Source: Pseudomonas leptonychotis
GTDB taxonomy: Bacteria > Pseudomonadota > Gammaproteobacteria > Pseudomonadales > Pseudomonadaceae
Direction of reading: 5' to 3'
NCBI RefSeq assembly: GCF_004920405.1
Contig: NZ_RFLV01000005.1
Coordinates: forward strand, 142,354 to 206,353
DNA: 64,000 nucleotides
Shown piece by piece: positions 21,497 to 32,489 of this stretch. Positions within the stretch are counted from its first letter, which is position 1, and every line of letters begins with the position of its first letter. The notes under the pieces were generated by a model. It was not told the DNA's origin and did not search any database. It worked only from the letters and a program-made list of their open reading frames with translations. A program made the position numbers and the translations under genes.

Positions 21497-22474
21497 TTAA
21501 CGCAACGCAGGCCCCTGGAAACCCATCCACAGCGCTATGCGTTCAGCCATGCTGGCGCCCAAGGTTTTGGCGAACTTATCAAAAGGTGACTCCTGCACAG
21601 TGAAGTCGACCAACTCCTTCTCGCCAATCACCTCCCGCGCCACGTAACTGGTATTACCCAACGCATCGACCAAGCCCAACTGCAGCGCCTGCTCACCTGA
21701 CCAGATCAACCCAGAAAACAATTCAGGATGCTCGGCATCCTTCAAGCGCTCACCGCGCCCCTGCTTAACACTGGCAATAAACTGACGATGAGTCGTTTCC
21801 AGCACACCTTGCCAGAACTCGGTCTCCTCTGCCTTTTGCGGCTGGAACGGATCCAGAAACGCCTTGTGCTCACCGGAGGTGTATACCCGACGATCAACAC
21901 CTAACTTTTCCATCACCCCCACAAACCCAAACGTGGCCGCCGTGACACCAATAGACCCCACCAAACTGGCTTTATCGGCATAGATTTCATCAGCTGCACT
22001 GGCGATGTAATAAGCCCCTGAAGCACCCAGATCAGTAATAACCGCATACAGCTTGATCGCCGGGTATTCGGTACGCAGGCGGCGCATTTCGTCGTAGATA
22101 TAGCCTGACTGAACTGGACTACCGCCCGGGCTATTGATCCGCAAGATCACGCCCTTGGTATTGGCATCCTCAAAGGCCGCACGCAAGCTGCTGACAATAT
22201 TGTCAGCACTGGCCGACTCCTTGTCCGCAATCATCCCGCGCACTTCGATCACTGCAGTATGACTGCCCGAGGTTGCACTTTTCTTCATCGCCAGCATTGG
22301 TGAAAACAGCGCCAGCGCACCAAAGATATAAATGAAAGTCAGCAGCTTGAAGAAAATCCCCCACCGCCGAGCCCGACGCTGTTCTTGCACGCCGGCCAGC
22401 AGGGTTTTCTCCAGCAGCTTCCAGCTTTTCCCTTCGCCATCAGCTGCTGTCGACGCTTTCCATTCATCTGTCAT
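21497..22474 (-). CDS. sppA: Signal peptide peptidase SppA (S49, short form)
   Basis: This 325-residue inner-membrane protease has one N-terminal membrane segment (about residues 35-60). The catalytic Ser is in LGASGAYYIAS and the catalytic Lys in ADKASLVGSIGV; INSPGGSPVQSG forms the oxyanion region. The chosen ATG at 22474 gives MTDEWKAS and overlaps the HAD gene by 11 bases, which suggests coupled translation. SppA degrades leftover signal peptides. Confidence 0.88.
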   Translation of the reverse strand: MTDEWKASTAADGEGKSWKLLEKTLLAGVQEQRRARRWGIFFKLLTFIYIFGALALFSPMLAMKKSATSGSHTAVIEVRGMIADKESASADNIVSSLRAAFEDANTKGVILRINSPGGSPVQSGYIYDEMRRLRTEYPAIKLYAVITDLGASGAYYIASAADEIYADKASLVGSIGVTAATFGFVGVMEKLGVDRRVYTSGEHKAFLDPFQPQKAEETEFWQGVLETTHRQFIASVKQGRGERLKDAEHPELFSGLIWSGEQALQLGLVDALGNTSYVAREVIGEKELVDFTVQESPFDKFAKTLGASMAERIALWMGFQGPALR

Positions 22475-23159
22475 GCAACACCACCTCAATGGACTGATTA
22501 GACGCACGCCGACCTAGCCAGGCGCGCAACTCGGTAAAACATTCTATTGCCAGCGTTGGCTGACATTCACGCAATGCCTGCAATGGCTGAGCACCGTAAC
22601 CCACCGCCACACAATCCATACCCGCGCGCTGCGCCATTAATAGATCAAAAGATGAGTCACCCACCATGAGCGCCTGACTGGCAGCCATGCCGCTTTGCGC
22701 AAGTATTTCGTGCAGCATCAGCGGGTCGGGCTTGCTCGCTGTCTCATCGGCGCAGCGGCTGTAGTCGAAATAATCCAACCAACCACGATCAGCCAGCACG
22801 CGCTGCAAACCATGGCGACCTTTGCCTGTCGCCACCGCCAAGCGATAACCCTCGGCACGAAACGCCGCCAAGCCCTCAGCCACGCCGTGAAACAGCGCCG
22901 AAGGCTCGGTCTCCAGAGCCAGGTAGTTTTCGCTGTAGCTTTGCCGCAGGCGCTGCGCAACGAACACATCATGCATATCGGGATATAGACAACGAATGGC
23001 CTCAGGCAAGCCCAGGCCGATAATGCCGCGCACCTGCTCATCCGTGCAGCGTGGCAACTCACAGGCATCAGCCGCCAGATGCATTGCCGCGACAATACGA
23101 CCGATGGAATCGACCAGCGTGCCGTCCCAATCGAAGATCAGCAGCTGATAATCACTCAC
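22464..23159 (-). CDS. HAD-superfamily phosphatase (Gph-like)
   Basis: This 231-residue HAD hydrolase has motif [10 protein letters not shown], motif II Thr in VATGKGRHG, the Lys in [10 protein letters not shown] and motif [13 protein letters not shown]. The sequence resembles phosphoglycolate phosphatase-type enzymes, but the substrate cannot be read from it. It overlaps rluC by 8 bases and sppA by 11, so the three form one operon. Confidence 0.85.
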   Translation of the reverse strand: MSDYQLLIFDWDGTLVDSIGRIVAAMHLAADACELPRCTDEQVRGIIGLGLPEAIRCLYPDMHDVFVAQRLRQSYSENYLALETEPSALFHGVAEGLAAFRAEGYRLAVATGKGRHGLQRVLADRGWLDYFDYSRCADETASKPDPLMLHEILAQSGMAASQALMVGDSSFDLLMAQRAGMDCVAVGYGAQPLQALRECQPTLAIECFTELRAWLGRRASNQSIEVVLHDR

Positions 23160-24108
23160 TCAGCAGGCGCTCCACGGTTCGCGCCCACATTTCATCGACC
23201 GGAGCCTCCACCTTGAGCTTGCCACCTTCGGGCAAAGGCACGATTAGCTCATACGCATGCAAAAACAGACGCTTGCCGCCCAGGGCACGAATTTCCTTGG
23301 TGAAGTCGTCATCGCCGTACTTGCTATCTCCAGCAATGCAATGCCCGCCATGCTGCGCATGCACGCGAATTTGATGGGTACGCCCAGTGATAGGGCGAGC
23401 CTCAACCAGCGTGGCAAACTCACCAAAGCGGCGCAGCACACGAAACATGGTCAGCGCTTCCTTGCCTTCAGGATTAACTTCAACCATACGCTCACCAGAA
23501 CGCAGATTGCTTTTAAGCAGGGGCGCATTGACCTGCTTCTTGGCGGTAGCCCAATTGCCGCGCACCAACGCCATATAGCGCTTATCCACGCCATCGCCAC
23601 GCAGAGCCTCATGCAAATGCCGCAACATGCTGCGCTTTTTTGCAATCATCAATAAACCGGAGGTATCGCGATCCAGACGGTGCACCAACTCAATATCCTT
23701 GGCATCAGGACGCAACTGGCGAAAAGCCTCGATAACCCCGTAATTAAGACCACTGCCGCCATGCACAGCAATTCCCGCAGGCTTGTTCAGCACAATCAGC
23801 GCTTTATCTTCATAGACGATCGCCGCCTCAAGTCGCTGCAAGAGCCCTTGGGCAAGCGGCTCCGGCTCATCGCGCTCAGCCAGGCGCAGCGGCGGCACAC
23901 GAATAATGTCACCGGCCTGTAGCTTGTACTCAGGCTTGATCCGTCCCTTGTTCACACGCACTTCGCCCTTACGCAAAATCCGGTAAATCAAGGTCTTTGG
24001 CACGCCTTTCAACTGCGTACGGAGGAAGTTATCAATGCGCTGGCCGGCAAGTTCCGGCGCAACCTCGAGCAGCTGGACGCCGGAGGTTGGAGGGGAAGGA
24101 TTTGTCAT
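23152..24108 (-). CDS. rluC: 23S rRNA pseudouridine synthase RluC
   Basis: This 318-residue enzyme has an N-terminal S4 RNA-binding domain (about residues 20-75) and an RluA-type catalytic domain with the key Asp in [11 protein letters not shown]. RluC converts U955, U2504 and U2580 of 23S rRNA in E. coli. The start at 24108 ([10 protein letters not shown]) is the last ATG before the S4 domain. It is divergent from rne, the usual gamma-proteobacterial arrangement. Confidence 0.9.
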   Translation of the reverse strand: MTNPSPPTSGVQLLEVAPELAGQRIDNFLRTQLKGVPKTLIYRILRKGEVRVNKGRIKPEYKLQAGDIIRVPPLRLAERDEPEPLAQGLLQRLEAAIVYEDKALIVLNKPAGIAVHGGSGLNYGVIEAFRQLRPDAKDIELVHRLDRDTSGLLMIAKKRSMLRHLHEALRGDGVDKRYMALVRGNWATAKKQVNAPLLKSNLRSGERMVEVNPEGKEALTMFRVLRRFGEFATLVEARPITGRTHQIRVHAQHGGHCIAGDSKYGDDDFTKEIRALGGKRLFLHAYELIVPLPEGGKLKVEAPVDEMWARTVERLLSE

Positions 24109-24136
24109 CGCGCAATCATAACAATTTTTTATGGAA

Positions 24137-24165
24137 TTGAAGCACTTAATCATTACTGCTATAGT
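24137..24165 (+). promoter_or_regulatory. Candidate sigma70 promoter of rne
   Basis: TTGAAG at 24137-24142 and TATAGT at 24160-24165 are separated by 17 bases. Transcription would start near 24172, giving an untranslated leader of about 515 nt. Confidence 0.65.
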
Positions 24166-24171
24166 CGGGAA

Positions 24172-24686
24172 CGCCGCCAAAAGCGGCCTGGTTTGCGGAT
24201 GATCGCCAAAACTGCCATCCCCAACCCATGCAACCCATTTGGGACGTTAGGCCGTCCGACGGGTTATTCAACGAAAGAAAAGCCTCTAGGCTGTGAATAA
24301 CTCGGAAATAAAGCCTTTAAGCCATGATGCGCAACCAGCCCCTTTGGACGGTTGCGTTAATAGTTAACCCGCAGCGGATTTGCGCGAGCGGCACCCGAGT
24401 TTCAGCGATACGTGTAGGGTGGAGATGTACAACTGTTGGTCCGCGTAGCAGCTCGCTTTACCAAGACGCTTCATCTCGTCCGCTACCAACAGTTGATTCC
24501 TCCTCCTGACTTAGTGCTTTCTGTTATTTACAGCGAGCAGGAGACGTCCGTCGCGGCCCAGCAAAACAGGCTGATCCCGCTAGACACTGGAACGCTTTAC
24601 GACCGTTCTTGACGCACCTAACACCGACCCTGAAGTCGTGTGTGCCGAACGCCGCTTCCGCCAGCACCGGAAACCGACGGTATTAC
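24172..24686 (+). promoter_or_regulatory. Long 5' leader of rne
   Basis: No credible gene lies between rluC and rne; the span reads as an untranslated leader with several possible stem-loops, for example GCAACC/GGTTGC around 24331-24355. In E. coli a leader of about 360 nt mediates feedback control of rne by RNase E itself. The same logic is plausible here, although I cannot match the E. coli structures by eye. Confidence 0.55.
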
Positions 24687-27600
24687 ATGAAAAGAATGCT
24701 GATTAACGCAACTCAACCTGAAGAGCTGCGTGTCGCCCTAGTAGATGGGCAAAAACTCTACGACCTGGACATCGAGTCCGGTGCCCGTGAGCAGAAAAAA
24801 TCCAACATCTACAAAGGCAAAATCACCCGCGTAGAGCCTAGCCTCGAAGCCGCTTTTGTTGATTTCGGCTCTGACCGCCACGGCTTCCTCCCGCTTAAAG
24901 AAATCTCCCGCGAATACTTCAGCAAGGCCCCAGAAGGCCGCGTCAACATTAAAGACGTGCTCAAGGAAGGCCAGGAAGTCATCGTTCAGGTCGAGAAAGA
25001 AGAGCGTGGCAACAAGGGCGCAGCCCTGACCACCTTCATCAGCTTGGCCGGTCGTTACCTGGTATTGATGCCAAACAACCCGCGCGCCGGTGGTATCTCG
25101 CGTCGTATTGAAGGTGAAGAGCGCAACGAACTGCGTGAAGCACTGAACGGCCTGATCGCCCCGAGCGACATGGGCTTGATCGTGCGCACCGCCGGCCTGG
25201 GCCGCTCCAGCGAAGAAATGCAGTGGGACCTCGATTACCTGCTGCAACTCTGGACTGCGATCAAAGAAGCCTCACTGGACCGCGCCGCGCCTTTCCTGAT
25301 CTACCAGGAAAGCAACGTGATCATCCGCGCCATCCGCGACTACCTGCGCCAGGACATCGGCGAAGTACTGGTCGATAGCATTGAGGCGCAACAAGAAGCC
25401 CTGAGCTTTATCAATCAGGTGATGCCGCAGTACGCCAGCAAGATCAAGCTGTATGAAGACAGCGTACCGCTGTTCAACCGCTTCCAGATCGAAAGCCAGA
25501 TCGAAACCGCCTTCCAGCGCGAAGTGAAACTGCCATCCGGCGGCTCCATCGTGATCGACCCGACCGAAGCCTTGGTGTCCATCGACATCAACTCGGCGCG
25601 TGCGACCAAAGGCAGCGACATCGAAGAAACCGCCCTGCAAACCAACCTGGAAGCGGCTGAAGAAATCGCCCGCCAGCTGCGTCTGCGTGATATCGGCGGC
25701 CTAATCGTCATCGACTTTATCGACATGACCCCGGCGAAAAATCAGCGCGCCGTCGAAGAAAAAGTCCGCGAAAGCCTCGAAGCTGACCGTGCCCGCGTTC
25801 AAGTGGGCCGAATCTCACGTTTCGGCCTGCTGGAAATGTCGCGTCAGCGCCTGCGTCCATCGCTCGGCGAAAGCAGCGGCATCGTCTGCCCACGCTGCAA
25901 TGGCCAAGGCATCATCCGCGACGTCGAATCGCTGTCGCTGGCGATCCTGCGCCTGATCGAAGAAGAAGCCCTGAAAGACCGCACCGCTGAAGTTCGCGCC
26001 CAAGTGCCAATTCCAGTTGCTGCTTTCCTGCTCAACGAAAAACGCAACTCGATCACCAAGATTGAGCTGCGTAGCCGCGCACGCATTGTAATCATCCCGA
26101 ATGATCATCTGGAAACGCCACACTTCGAAGTGCAGCGTATTCGTGATGACAGCCCAGAAGCTCAATCCACTCAGTCCAGCTATGAAATGGCCGTGGTTGA
26201 AGTGGAAGAAGAAAAGCAGGCTGCCGCGACCCGCACCCTGGTGCGCCAGGAAGCCGCTATCAAGACCGCGCCACAGCGCACCGCGCCAACCCCGGTTGAA
26301 GCCGTTGCCGTTAAGCCTGTAGCTAGCACCGAGCCAAGCCTGTTCAAAGGTCTGGTCAAGTCGCTGGTCAGCTTGTTCGCGGCCAAGGAAGAAGAGAAAC
26401 CGGCCGTCATCGAGAAGAAAACCAGCGAACGCCCTCAGCGTAGCGATGAGCGCCGCAACGGTCGCCAGCAAAATCGCAGCCGTGGCGGCCGCAACAACGA
26501 AGACCGCAAGCCACGCGAAGAACGTGCACCACGTGAAGAACGCGCACCGCGCGAAGAGCGTCAACCTCGCGCTGCCCGTGAAGAACGCGCACCGCGCGAA
26601 GAGCGCGCGCCACGTGAGGAGCGCAGCCCACGTGACGTCGTAGAAGTTCGCGAGCCGCAGGAAGTACGCCAGTCGCGCCCACCGCGCGAAGAGCGTCAGC
26701 CGCGTGACCGTAAGCCACGTGAAGAACGCCAACCGCGCGAACTGCGTGAGCCGCTGGATGCCGCACAGGGTGATAGCCCAGCTGTAGCAACTGAAGAAGT
26801 TCGCGCCGAACGCCCACAACGCGAACCGCGCCAGCCACGTCAGCCACGCGAAGAGCGTCAGCCACGTGCTGAACAGGCCGCTGCTGCAGCCGACGAAGAT
26901 GTACTCAATACTGAAGAAGCGCTGCAGGACGATGAGCAGGACGACAGCGAAGGTGGCGATCGCCCACGTCGCCGCTCCCGTGGTCAGCGTCGTCGCAGCA
27001 ACCGCCGCGAGCGTCAGAGTGACGCGAACGGCAATCCGATCGAAGGCAGCGAAGAAGCCGCAGAAGGGTCAGCAGAAACCAATGACGTGGTAGTCGCAGC
27101 AGCGACCGCCGCTGTTATCAGCAGCGCAGAAGCAGCTAGCCAAGCGCCCGCCAAAGCCGCTCCAGTTGTTTCCGAGCAGCCAAGCGAAACCGTTGCAAGT
27201 GAAGCACCACAAACTGCTGTTGAAACAGTTGCAGTGGAAGCTGCAAGCAACCCGGTAGTCGAAGCCAACGAAGCGCCGGTACAACCCGTTGAAGTGAGTG
27301 AAGCTGCACCAGCGCCTGCTGCTGTAGAAACACCTGCTCCAGTCGCCCAGGTTGTTGAAGCACCTGCCGAGCCCGTCGCTGAGCCAGTTGCCGAAGTTGC
27401 CGTGGTTGAAGCCGCACCTGCGGTAGTCGCCAGCAGCACCGGTCGCGCACCTAACGATCCACGTGAAGTGCGCCGCCGCCAGCGTGAACTCGAGCGCCAG
27501 GCTCGCGAAGCTGCCGAAGCACCCGTTGCCGCTCCACAAGTTGAAGCTGCAGAGCCAGTAGCAGAAGTGGTTGCCGAAGCAGTGGTTGAGACTGCTGCCG

Positions 27601-27749
27601 AAGCGCCTGCCAGCATCGAAGTTGTCGAGCCTAAGGCAGAGACTGGAGTGCAAGCAGAAGACCAAGCAAGCAAGGAGCCGCAAAGCTCGCTGTTTACTGA
27701 AGTAGAAGCTGACGAGCAGGATAAAGAAGCGGTCAAACCGCAAATCTAA
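24687..27749 (+). CDS. rne: Ribonuclease E
   Basis: This 1020-residue endonuclease starts [17 protein letters not shown]. It has an S1 domain at about residues 35-120, the catalytic DNase I-like region with [19 protein letters not shown] and [11 protein letters not shown], and the zinc-link Cys401/Cys404 (CPRCNGQG) that joins two dimers. Residues of about 580-730 are Arg-rich with repeated EERAPR-type units, and the following ~250 residues are Ala/Val/Glu/Pro-rich scaffold. RNase E starts mRNA decay and processes rRNA and tRNA. The ATG at 24687 is used although the frame is open 26 codons upstream. Confidence 0.95.
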   Translation: MKRMLINATQPEELRVALVDGQKLYDLDIESGAREQKKSNIYKGKITRVEPSLEAAFVDFGSDRHGFLPLKEISREYFSKAPEGRVNIKDVLKEGQEVIVQVEKEERGNKGAALTTFISLAGRYLVLMPNNPRAGGISRRIEGEERNELREALNGLIAPSDMGLIVRTAGLGRSSEEMQWDLDYLLQLWTAIKEASLDRAAPFLIYQESNVIIRAIRDYLRQDIGEVLVDSIEAQQEALSFINQVMPQYASKIKLYEDSVPLFNRFQIESQIETAFQREVKLPSGGSIVIDPTEALVSIDINSARATKGSDIEETALQTNLEAAEEIARQLRLRDIGGLIVIDFIDMTPAKNQRAVEEKVRESLEADRARVQVGRISRFGLLEMSRQRLRPSLGESSGIVCPRCNGQGIIRDVESLSLAILRLIEEEALKDRTAEVRAQVPIPVAAFLLNEKRNSITKIELRSRARIVIIPNDHLETPHFEVQRIRDDSPEAQSTQSSYEMAVVEVEEEKQAAATRTLVRQEAAIKTAPQRTAPTPVEAVAVKPVASTEPSLFKGLVKSLVSLFAAKEEEKPAVIEKKTSERPQRSDERRNGRQQNRSRGGRNNEDRKPREERAPREERAPREERQPRAAREERAPREERAPREERSPRDVVEVREPQEVRQSRPPREERQPRDRKPREERQPRELREPLDAAQGDSPAVATEEVRAERPQREPRQPRQPREERQPRAEQAAAAADEDVLNTEEALQDDEQDDSEGGDRPRRRSRGQRRRSNRRERQSDANGNPIEGSEEAAEGSAETNDVVVAAATAAVISSAEAASQAPAKAAPVVSEQPSETVASEAPQTAVETVAVEAASNPVVEANEAPVQPVEVSEAAPAPAAVETPAPVAQVVEAPAEPVAEPVAEVAVVEAAPAVVASSTGRAPNDPREVRRRQRELERQAREAAEAPVAAPQVEAAEPVAEVVAEAVVETAAEAPASIEVVEPKAETGVQAEDQASKEPQSSLFTEVEADEQDKEAVKPQI

Positions 27750-27764
27750 TCCGCTTCACGCAAT

Positions 27765-27794
27765 AAAAAAGGGGATGCTTCGGCATCCCCTTTT
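27765..27794 (+). terminator. Intrinsic terminator of rne
   Basis: An A run, the stem GGGGATGC/GCATCCCC with a TTCG-type loop and a T run lie just after the rne stop and before the convergent murB gene. Confidence 0.85.
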
Positions 27795-27852
27795 GCGTTC
27801 TAGCGTTTATTACAGCGCGACAATATCGTTTGCAGCCTGCCACCCAAAAGCC

Positions 27853-28872
27853 TTACAGCACGTTTGGCTCAATCTCCAACTCAACCGCAAAACGCTGGGC
27901 GATATCCGCCTGAATACGCTGCGCCAGTGTCAACAACTGCGCCCCCGTGGCGGCGCCGTAATTGACCAGCACCAGCGCCTGCAAACGATGCACACCCGCA
28001 TCACCCTCACGAAAGCCCTTCCAACCCGCGCGCTCGATCAACCAGCCCGCGGCCAGTTTGAACTGCCCGTCGGCCTGGGCATACGCCACTAGATCGACAT
28101 ACTCGACGCGCAAACGTTGCACCAGTTCACTCGATACCAACGGGTTCTTGAAGAAGCTACCGGCATTGCCTAGCTCAACCGGGTCAGGCAATTTTTCGCT
28201 GCGAATGGCGCAGATGGCCTGGCTGACATCCAGCGCCGTCGGGGCACTGATGCCCTGCTCTTGCAGACGCTGACGCACCGGACCGTAGTCCAGATGCAGC
28301 GCAGCAGCGCGACTCAAGGCAAAGCGCACCCGCAGGATGACCCAACGCCCGCTTTCGCGCTTGAACAGGCTGTCGCGGTAGGCAAAGGCGCAGTCCTGCA
28401 GAGAGAACTCGCGCTGCTCGCCACTGTGCCGATCCAAGGCGGTCAAACCGGCAAACAGATCCTTCAGCTCAACGCCGTACGCACCGATATTCTGCACCGG
28501 AGCCGCGCCCACAGTGCCGGGAATCAAGCTGAGGTTTTCCAAACCAGTGAACCCCTGTGCCAGCGTCCACTGTACAAACGGATGCCAGGGCTCCCCCGCC
28601 TCTGCCTCGATCACAACACGCTCGCAGTCATCGCTGAGCACGCGAATACCGCGACTGGCCATGCGCAACACCAGTGCGTCTACGTCGGCAGTCAACAGCA
28701 GATTACTGCCGCCACCGAGCAATAACAGAGGCAACTGCTGCGTTTGCGCATAACTCAGCGCTTCGCGCACCTGCTGATCGTTCTCGGCCTCGGCAAAATG
28801 GCTGGCCTGGGCCTCGACGGCAAAGCTGTTATAGGGTTTCAGCGATACCTGAGTACGCACCTGCAAGCTCAT
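27853..28872 (-). CDS. murB: UDP-N-acetylenolpyruvoylglucosamine reductase
   Basis: This 339-residue FAD enzyme makes UDP-N-acetylmuramate. It shows LLLGGGSNLLL, VQNIGAYGVEL, the active-site Arg in AYRDSLFK and the catalytic Ser in GNAGSFFKNP. The length and insertions match the E. coli-type (type I) enzyme. Its ATG overlaps the end of the phosphatase gene by 4 bases. Confidence 0.95.
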   Translation of the reverse strand: MSLQVRTQVSLKPYNSFAVEAQASHFAEAENDQQVREALSYAQTQQLPLLLLGGGSNLLLTADVDALVLRMASRGIRVLSDDCERVVIEAEAGEPWHPFVQWTLAQGFTGLENLSLIPGTVGAAPVQNIGAYGVELKDLFAGLTALDRHSGEQREFSLQDCAFAYRDSLFKRESGRWVILRVRFALSRAAALHLDYGPVRQRLQEQGISAPTALDVSQAICAIRSEKLPDPVELGNAGSFFKNPLVSSELVQRLRVEYVDLVAYAQADGQFKLAAGWLIERAGWKGFREGDAGVHRLQALVLVNYGAATGAQLLTLAQRIQADIAQRFAVELEIEPNVL

Positions 28873-29333
28873 AAACGCCCCTTGAGTTCGAGCACCAGGG
28901 CATCACAGGCTTGTTCGATCAAATCCAGCACCTGGGCAAAACCGGCGTCACCACCGTAATAAGGGTCTGGCACTTCATCCAGCGCCAGCTGATAACGGCG
29001 CAAGAACAGATCCAACTCGGCCGCACCATTGCCCGGACGCAGCTGCTGCAGGTCATGAAAATTGCTGTTATCCATGGCCAAAATCAGGTCAAAGGCATGG
29101 AAGTCCTCAGGCTTGACCTGCCGACCGCGCAGGGCAGACAGGTCATAACCACGTTGCTGCGCGGCCTGACGTGTGCGGATGTCCGCCGCCTTGCCCACAT
29201 GCCAGTCGCCGGTGCCGGCCGAATCAACCTCGACGCGCCCTTCCAGCCCGGCCTCGCGCAGCTTGTGGCGCAACACGCCTTCGGCCGTGGGCGAGCGGCA
29301 GATATTGCCCAAGCAGACGAACAAAACGCGCAT
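28869..29333 (-). CDS. Low-molecular-weight protein-tyrosine phosphatase
   Basis: This 154-residue phosphatase has its P-loop at the extreme N-terminus (Cys7-LGNIC-Arg13) and the acid DPYYGG loop near residue 120. It lies between kdsB and murB with overlapping codons, as in other pseudomonads. Its physiological targets are unknown here; relatives act on bacterial tyrosine kinases of polysaccharide export. Confidence 0.9.
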   Translation of the reverse strand: MRVLFVCLGNICRSPTAEGVLRHKLREAGLEGRVEVDSAGTGDWHVGKAADIRTRQAAQQRGYDLSALRGRQVKPEDFHAFDLILAMDNSNFHDLQQLRPGNGAAELDLFLRRYQLALDEVPDPYYGGDAGFAQVLDLIEQACDALVLELKGRL

Positions 29334-30097
29334 CAGGCCCCCAGCAGGCGACGAACCCGCTCCAGGTCTTCTGGCGTATCAACGCCGGCAGGCGGCGCTT
29401 GCAGCGCATCGGCGACATGGATACGCACGCCATGCCAGAGCGCGCGTAGCTGCTCCAGGCACTCGGTGTCTTCCAGCCAGCACGGACCCCAGCTGACGAA
29501 GTCATGCAGAAACTGCGCACGGTAGGCGTAGATACCGATATGGCGGCGGTACGGCACGCCAGCAGGCAGCTCGTCACGGCTCTTGGCAAAGGCATCGCGC
29601 GCCCAGGCCAGCGGCGCACGACTGAAGGTCAGGGCCAAGCCCGCTTTATCGCTGACCACCTTGACCACATTGGGATTGAATAGCGCTTGCACATCCTCGA
29701 TCGGTTCAGCCAGGGTGGCGATGGCCGCCTGCGGATTGGCGGCAAGATTGGCGGCTACCTGATCAATGATCGCCGGCGGAATCAGCGGCTCGTCGCCCTG
29801 CACGTTGACCACAATGGCATCAGCCGCCAGACCCAGTGCAGTGGCCACTTCAGCCAGACGGTCAGTGCCCGAGTTATGGTCAATGCGGGTCAGCACCACC
29901 TGCGCACCAAAGCTGCGACAGACCTCAACGATGCGCGCATCGTCAGTAGCGATTACCACCTGCTGCGCGCTGCTTTTGCACGCCTGCTCCCAGACATGCT
30001 GAATCATCGGCTTGCCGGCAATGTCCTGCAGCGGCTTGCCCGGCAGGCGACTGGAGGCGAAGCGCGCCGGAATCACAACGGTAAAGACAATGCTCAT
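29333..30097 (-). CDS. kdsB: CMP-KDO synthetase
   Basis: This 254-residue cytidylyltransferase activates KDO for LPS inner-core synthesis. The nucleotide loop is [14 protein letters not shown], followed by QGDEPLIPP and RHIGIYAYR. It sits one base after the YcaR gene and shares one base with the phosphatase gene, so the lpxK-ycaR-kdsB-ptp-murB block is probably one transcript. Confidence 0.95.
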   Translation of the reverse strand: MSIVFTVVIPARFASSRLPGKPLQDIAGKPMIQHVWEQACKSSAQQVVIATDDARIVEVCRSFGAQVVLTRIDHNSGTDRLAEVATALGLAADAIVVNVQGDEPLIPPAIIDQVAANLAANPQAAIATLAEPIEDVQALFNPNVVKVVSDKAGLALTFSRAPLAWARDAFAKSRDELPAGVPYRRHIGIYAYRAQFLHDFVSWGPCWLEDTECLEQLRALWHGVRIHVADALQAPPAGVDTPEDLERVRRLLGA

Positions 30098-30283
30098 TTA
30101 CTTGTCCAGACGCTCGTCAACATTGAGGGTACGTGCTTCGCTTTCCAGCATCACTGGGATGCCATCGCGAACCGGAAAAGCCAATGCGTCGGCCTTGCAG
30201 ATCAGCTCGCTCTTATCAGCGGCGAGCTTCAGCGGGCCTTTGCACAATGGGCAGGCGAGAATGTCGAGTAGTTTCGGGTCCAT
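30098..30283 (-). CDS. ycaR: Trm112/YcaR family protein
   Basis: This 61-residue protein begins [20 protein letters not shown], with one CxxC pair and a third Cys at [12 protein letters not shown]. Trm112-like proteins are small zinc or partner-binding modules; this one is regularly found between lpxK and kdsB. The start at 30283 is set by the family N-terminus; the upstream extension of the frame is not conserved in character. Confidence 0.85.
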   Translation of the reverse strand: MDPKLLDILACPLCKGPLKLAADKSELICKADALAFPVRDGIPVMLESEARTLNVDERLDK

Positions 30284-30344
30284 GGGAGATCCTTGAGAGG
30301 AAGCAGCTGCTGGGGCGAACGAGACCGCCGAATAATCAGGGCGG

Positions 30345-31346
30345 TCAGGCGCGCGGCACAAGACGCTGTAATTGCTGATCAAACCAGGCAACAAATGCAG
30401 CCGAAGGCTCAGCATCCACCGCCAGGTACCACCAATCATCAGCCGCAAAGGCACGGCACTTGACCGCATCCTTTTCCGTCATCACCAGCGGCAGTGCCGG
30501 GCTGAAGTTCAGTAGCTCGGCGCTGTACGCCGCATGATCGGCAAAGACATGCGTAACAGGGCGCCAGTGTAGCCCTTCGAGGGTGCTGAAGAAACGCTGC
30601 GGATTACCGATACCGGCGACCGCATGCAGGCTCTGGCCTGGGGGGAAGTGGCTTATCGGGCGCTGCTCACCACTGCGCAAGTTAACCAAGGTGCGCGGCC
30701 GCAAGGTAAAGCCATAACCGGCCTGCGGGTCATGGGTTGCGCCGTTATAAAGCAACGCGTCCACGCTCTGTAGACGCTCGAGCGGCTCGCGCAACGGCCC
30801 GGCAGGCAAGCAATGCTGGTTACCCAGGCCGCGAGCAGCATCAATCAATACCAACTCCAGGTCACGGGCCAGACGGTAGTGCTGCAGGCCGTCGTCACTG
30901 AGAATCAGGTCCAGCGGCTCGGCCGCCAACAAAGCCGCCACGGCGCGACCACGATCAGGATCAATCATCAACGGCACGCCACTGCGCTGCACAATCAGCA
31001 AGGGTTCATCGCCGGCCACGCTGGCCGTCTGATCGACCTGTACGCGCCAGGGCAGCTGTGGCGGCTGCGCGCCATAGCCGCGACTGACCACGCCCACGCG
31101 CAAGCCCTGGCGGCGGCAATGCTCAATTAACCAGAGAATCATCGGCGTCTTACCCGTGCCGCCGACGGTGATATTGCCTACCACCACCACCGGCACGGGA
31201 GCACGGTAGATATCGCCTTCACCCGCCAGAAAACGCGCTCGCTTGCGCTGCACCACTGTGCGATAGAGCCACTCCAGTGGACGCAGCAGGCCGAGCGCCG
31301 GATGACCGGCGTACCAGGCAGCAGTAATGCGGGCAGACAGGCTCAT
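30345..31346 (-). CDS. lpxK: Tetraacyldisaccharide 4'-kinase
   Basis: This 333-residue membrane-associated kinase adds the 4'-phosphate of lipid A. The P-loop is [15 protein letters not shown], with [10 protein letters not shown] and MTEKDAVKC downstream. The ATG at 31346 lies 13 bases after exbD. The neighbours kdsB (LPS) and the ExbBD-type transporter form the usual envelope operon. Confidence 0.94.
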   Translation of the reverse strand: MSLSARITAAWYAGHPALGLLRPLEWLYRTVVQRKRARFLAGEGDIYRAPVPVVVVGNITVGGTGKTPMILWLIEHCRRQGLRVGVVSRGYGAQPPQLPWRVQVDQTASVAGDEPLLIVQRSGVPLMIDPDRGRAVAALLAAEPLDLILSDDGLQHYRLARDLELVLIDAARGLGNQHCLPAGPLREPLERLQSVDALLYNGATHDPQAGYGFTLRPRTLVNLRSGEQRPISHFPPGQSLHAVAGIGNPQRFFSTLEGLHWRPVTHVFADHAAYSAELLNFSPALPLVMTEKDAVKCRAFAADDWWYLAVDAEPSAAFVAWFDQQLQRLVPRA

Positions 31347-31359
31347 CAGCAGGCAAGCC

Positions 31360-31788
31360 TCAAGGCGCGGCTTGCGCCTCAATGGTGGTCATACGCAGGT
31401 GGGCAAACCCCAGCTTACCGGCCGCATCCATAGCGGTAATCACCGCCTGATGTTGCGCCTTGGCATCGGCACTGATGATCAGTGGCAGGCTGTTATCGCC
31501 CTCCGATTCTTTCTGCAGCGCCGCCATCAGGCTTGGCAGATCACTTTTCAGCAACTGCTTGGCATTCAGCGAATAACTGCCATCAGCGGCGATTAGAATT
31601 TCCAGCTGTTTCAGTTCTGTCTGTTCCGGCGGCGTGCCACTGGCCGCTTCCGGTAGATCGACCTTGAGCTGGGTCTCCCGGGTAAAGGTTGTGGTGACCA
31701 CAAAGAACAGCAGCAGGATAAATACTACGTCGATCAACGAGGCCAGGTTGATCTCGACGTTCTCCCGCGGTTTGCGCCGGAATTTCAC
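31360..31788 (-). CDS. exbD: ExbD/TolR-family protein
   Basis: This 142-residue protein has one membrane segment at about residues 15-35 ([18 protein letters not shown]) containing the conserved Asp that carries protons, followed by a periplasmic domain. With the adjacent ExbB-like protein it should form a proton-driven motor that energises an outer-membrane process. Its start overlaps the ExbB-like gene by 4 bases. The partner receptor is not shown by context. Confidence 0.85.
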   Translation of the reverse strand: MKFRRKPRENVEINLASLIDVVFILLLFFVVTTTFTRETQLKVDLPEAASGTPPEQTELKQLEILIAADGSYSLNAKQLLKSDLPSLMAALQKESEGDNSLPLIISADAKAQHQAVITAMDAAGKLGFAHLRMTTIEAQAAP

Positions 31789-32417
31789 GCCTTATCCTCG
31801 CCCATGTCGACATCACGGTCGCCCTGTACCACCTCGACCAAGCGAATGGCTTCCTGCTCCATGCCCACAACCAGCTCATCAACCCGGCGCTGCAGGTAAC
31901 GGTGGAAGAACAGTGTTGGAATAGCCACCATCAAACCCGCTGCGGTGGTGATCAGCGCCTTGGAAATACCGCCCGCCAGCAATGCTGCGTTGGCCATGCC
32001 CGAGCCCATAAAGGAGCTGAAAATCTCGATCATGCCCAGCACAGTGCCGAGCAAACCCAGCAGTGGTGCAATACCAGCGATAGTGCCCAAGGCATTGAGG
32101 TAGCGCTCTAGGTCGTGAATGACCCGGGCGGCGGCCTCCTGAATGCACTCTTTCATGATCTCGCGACCATGCTTGGAGTTGGCCAACCCTGCGGCAAGAA
32201 TCTGCCCCAACGGCGAGTTGGCGCGCAGCTCCTTGAGCTTCTGGTTATTCAGTTTTTTATCTTTGATCCACTTCCATACCTGCCCCAGCAGGTTGGGTGG
32301 GGTGATGCGGCTCGGCCGCAGCGTCCAGAGGCGTTCGGCAATGATGCCGGCCGCAGCGATAGAACACAGAATGATCGGCAGCATCATCCAGCCGCCAGCT
32401 TTTACCAGTTCCCACAC
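31785..32417 (-). CDS. exbB: ExbB/TolQ/MotA-type proton channel protein
   Basis: This 210-residue protein has three membrane segments: an N-terminal one and a pair around GIAPLLGLLGTVLGM and ITTAAGLMVAIPTLFF, the hallmark of MotA/TolQ/ExbB. It precedes exbD and lpxK. In pseudomonads this copy is distinct from the tol and tonB-linked pairs; its role is not settled. Confidence 0.87.
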   Translation of the reverse strand: MWELVKAGGWMMLPIILCSIAAAGIIAERLWTLRPSRITPPNLLGQVWKWIKDKKLNNQKLKELRANSPLGQILAAGLANSKHGREIMKECIQEAAARVIHDLERYLNALGTIAGIAPLLGLLGTVLGMIEIFSSFMGSGMANAALLAGGISKALITTAAGLMVAIPTLFFHRYLQRRVDELVVGMEQEAIRLVEVVQGDRDVDMGEDKA

Positions 32418-32489
32418 GGTGGCAAATCCCCTTCACAAAAGTGGCGCCACTCTAGCATAGGGTCGCGACGTCGCCGACCGCCGCCGTTC

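Noticed and set aside
27014..27743. Long antisense frames in the 3' half of rne
   Set aside because: They arise from the Ala/Val/Glu-rich repeats of the sense strand; their products are low-complexity (Ala/Ser/Thr or Phe/Gly/Cys-rich).
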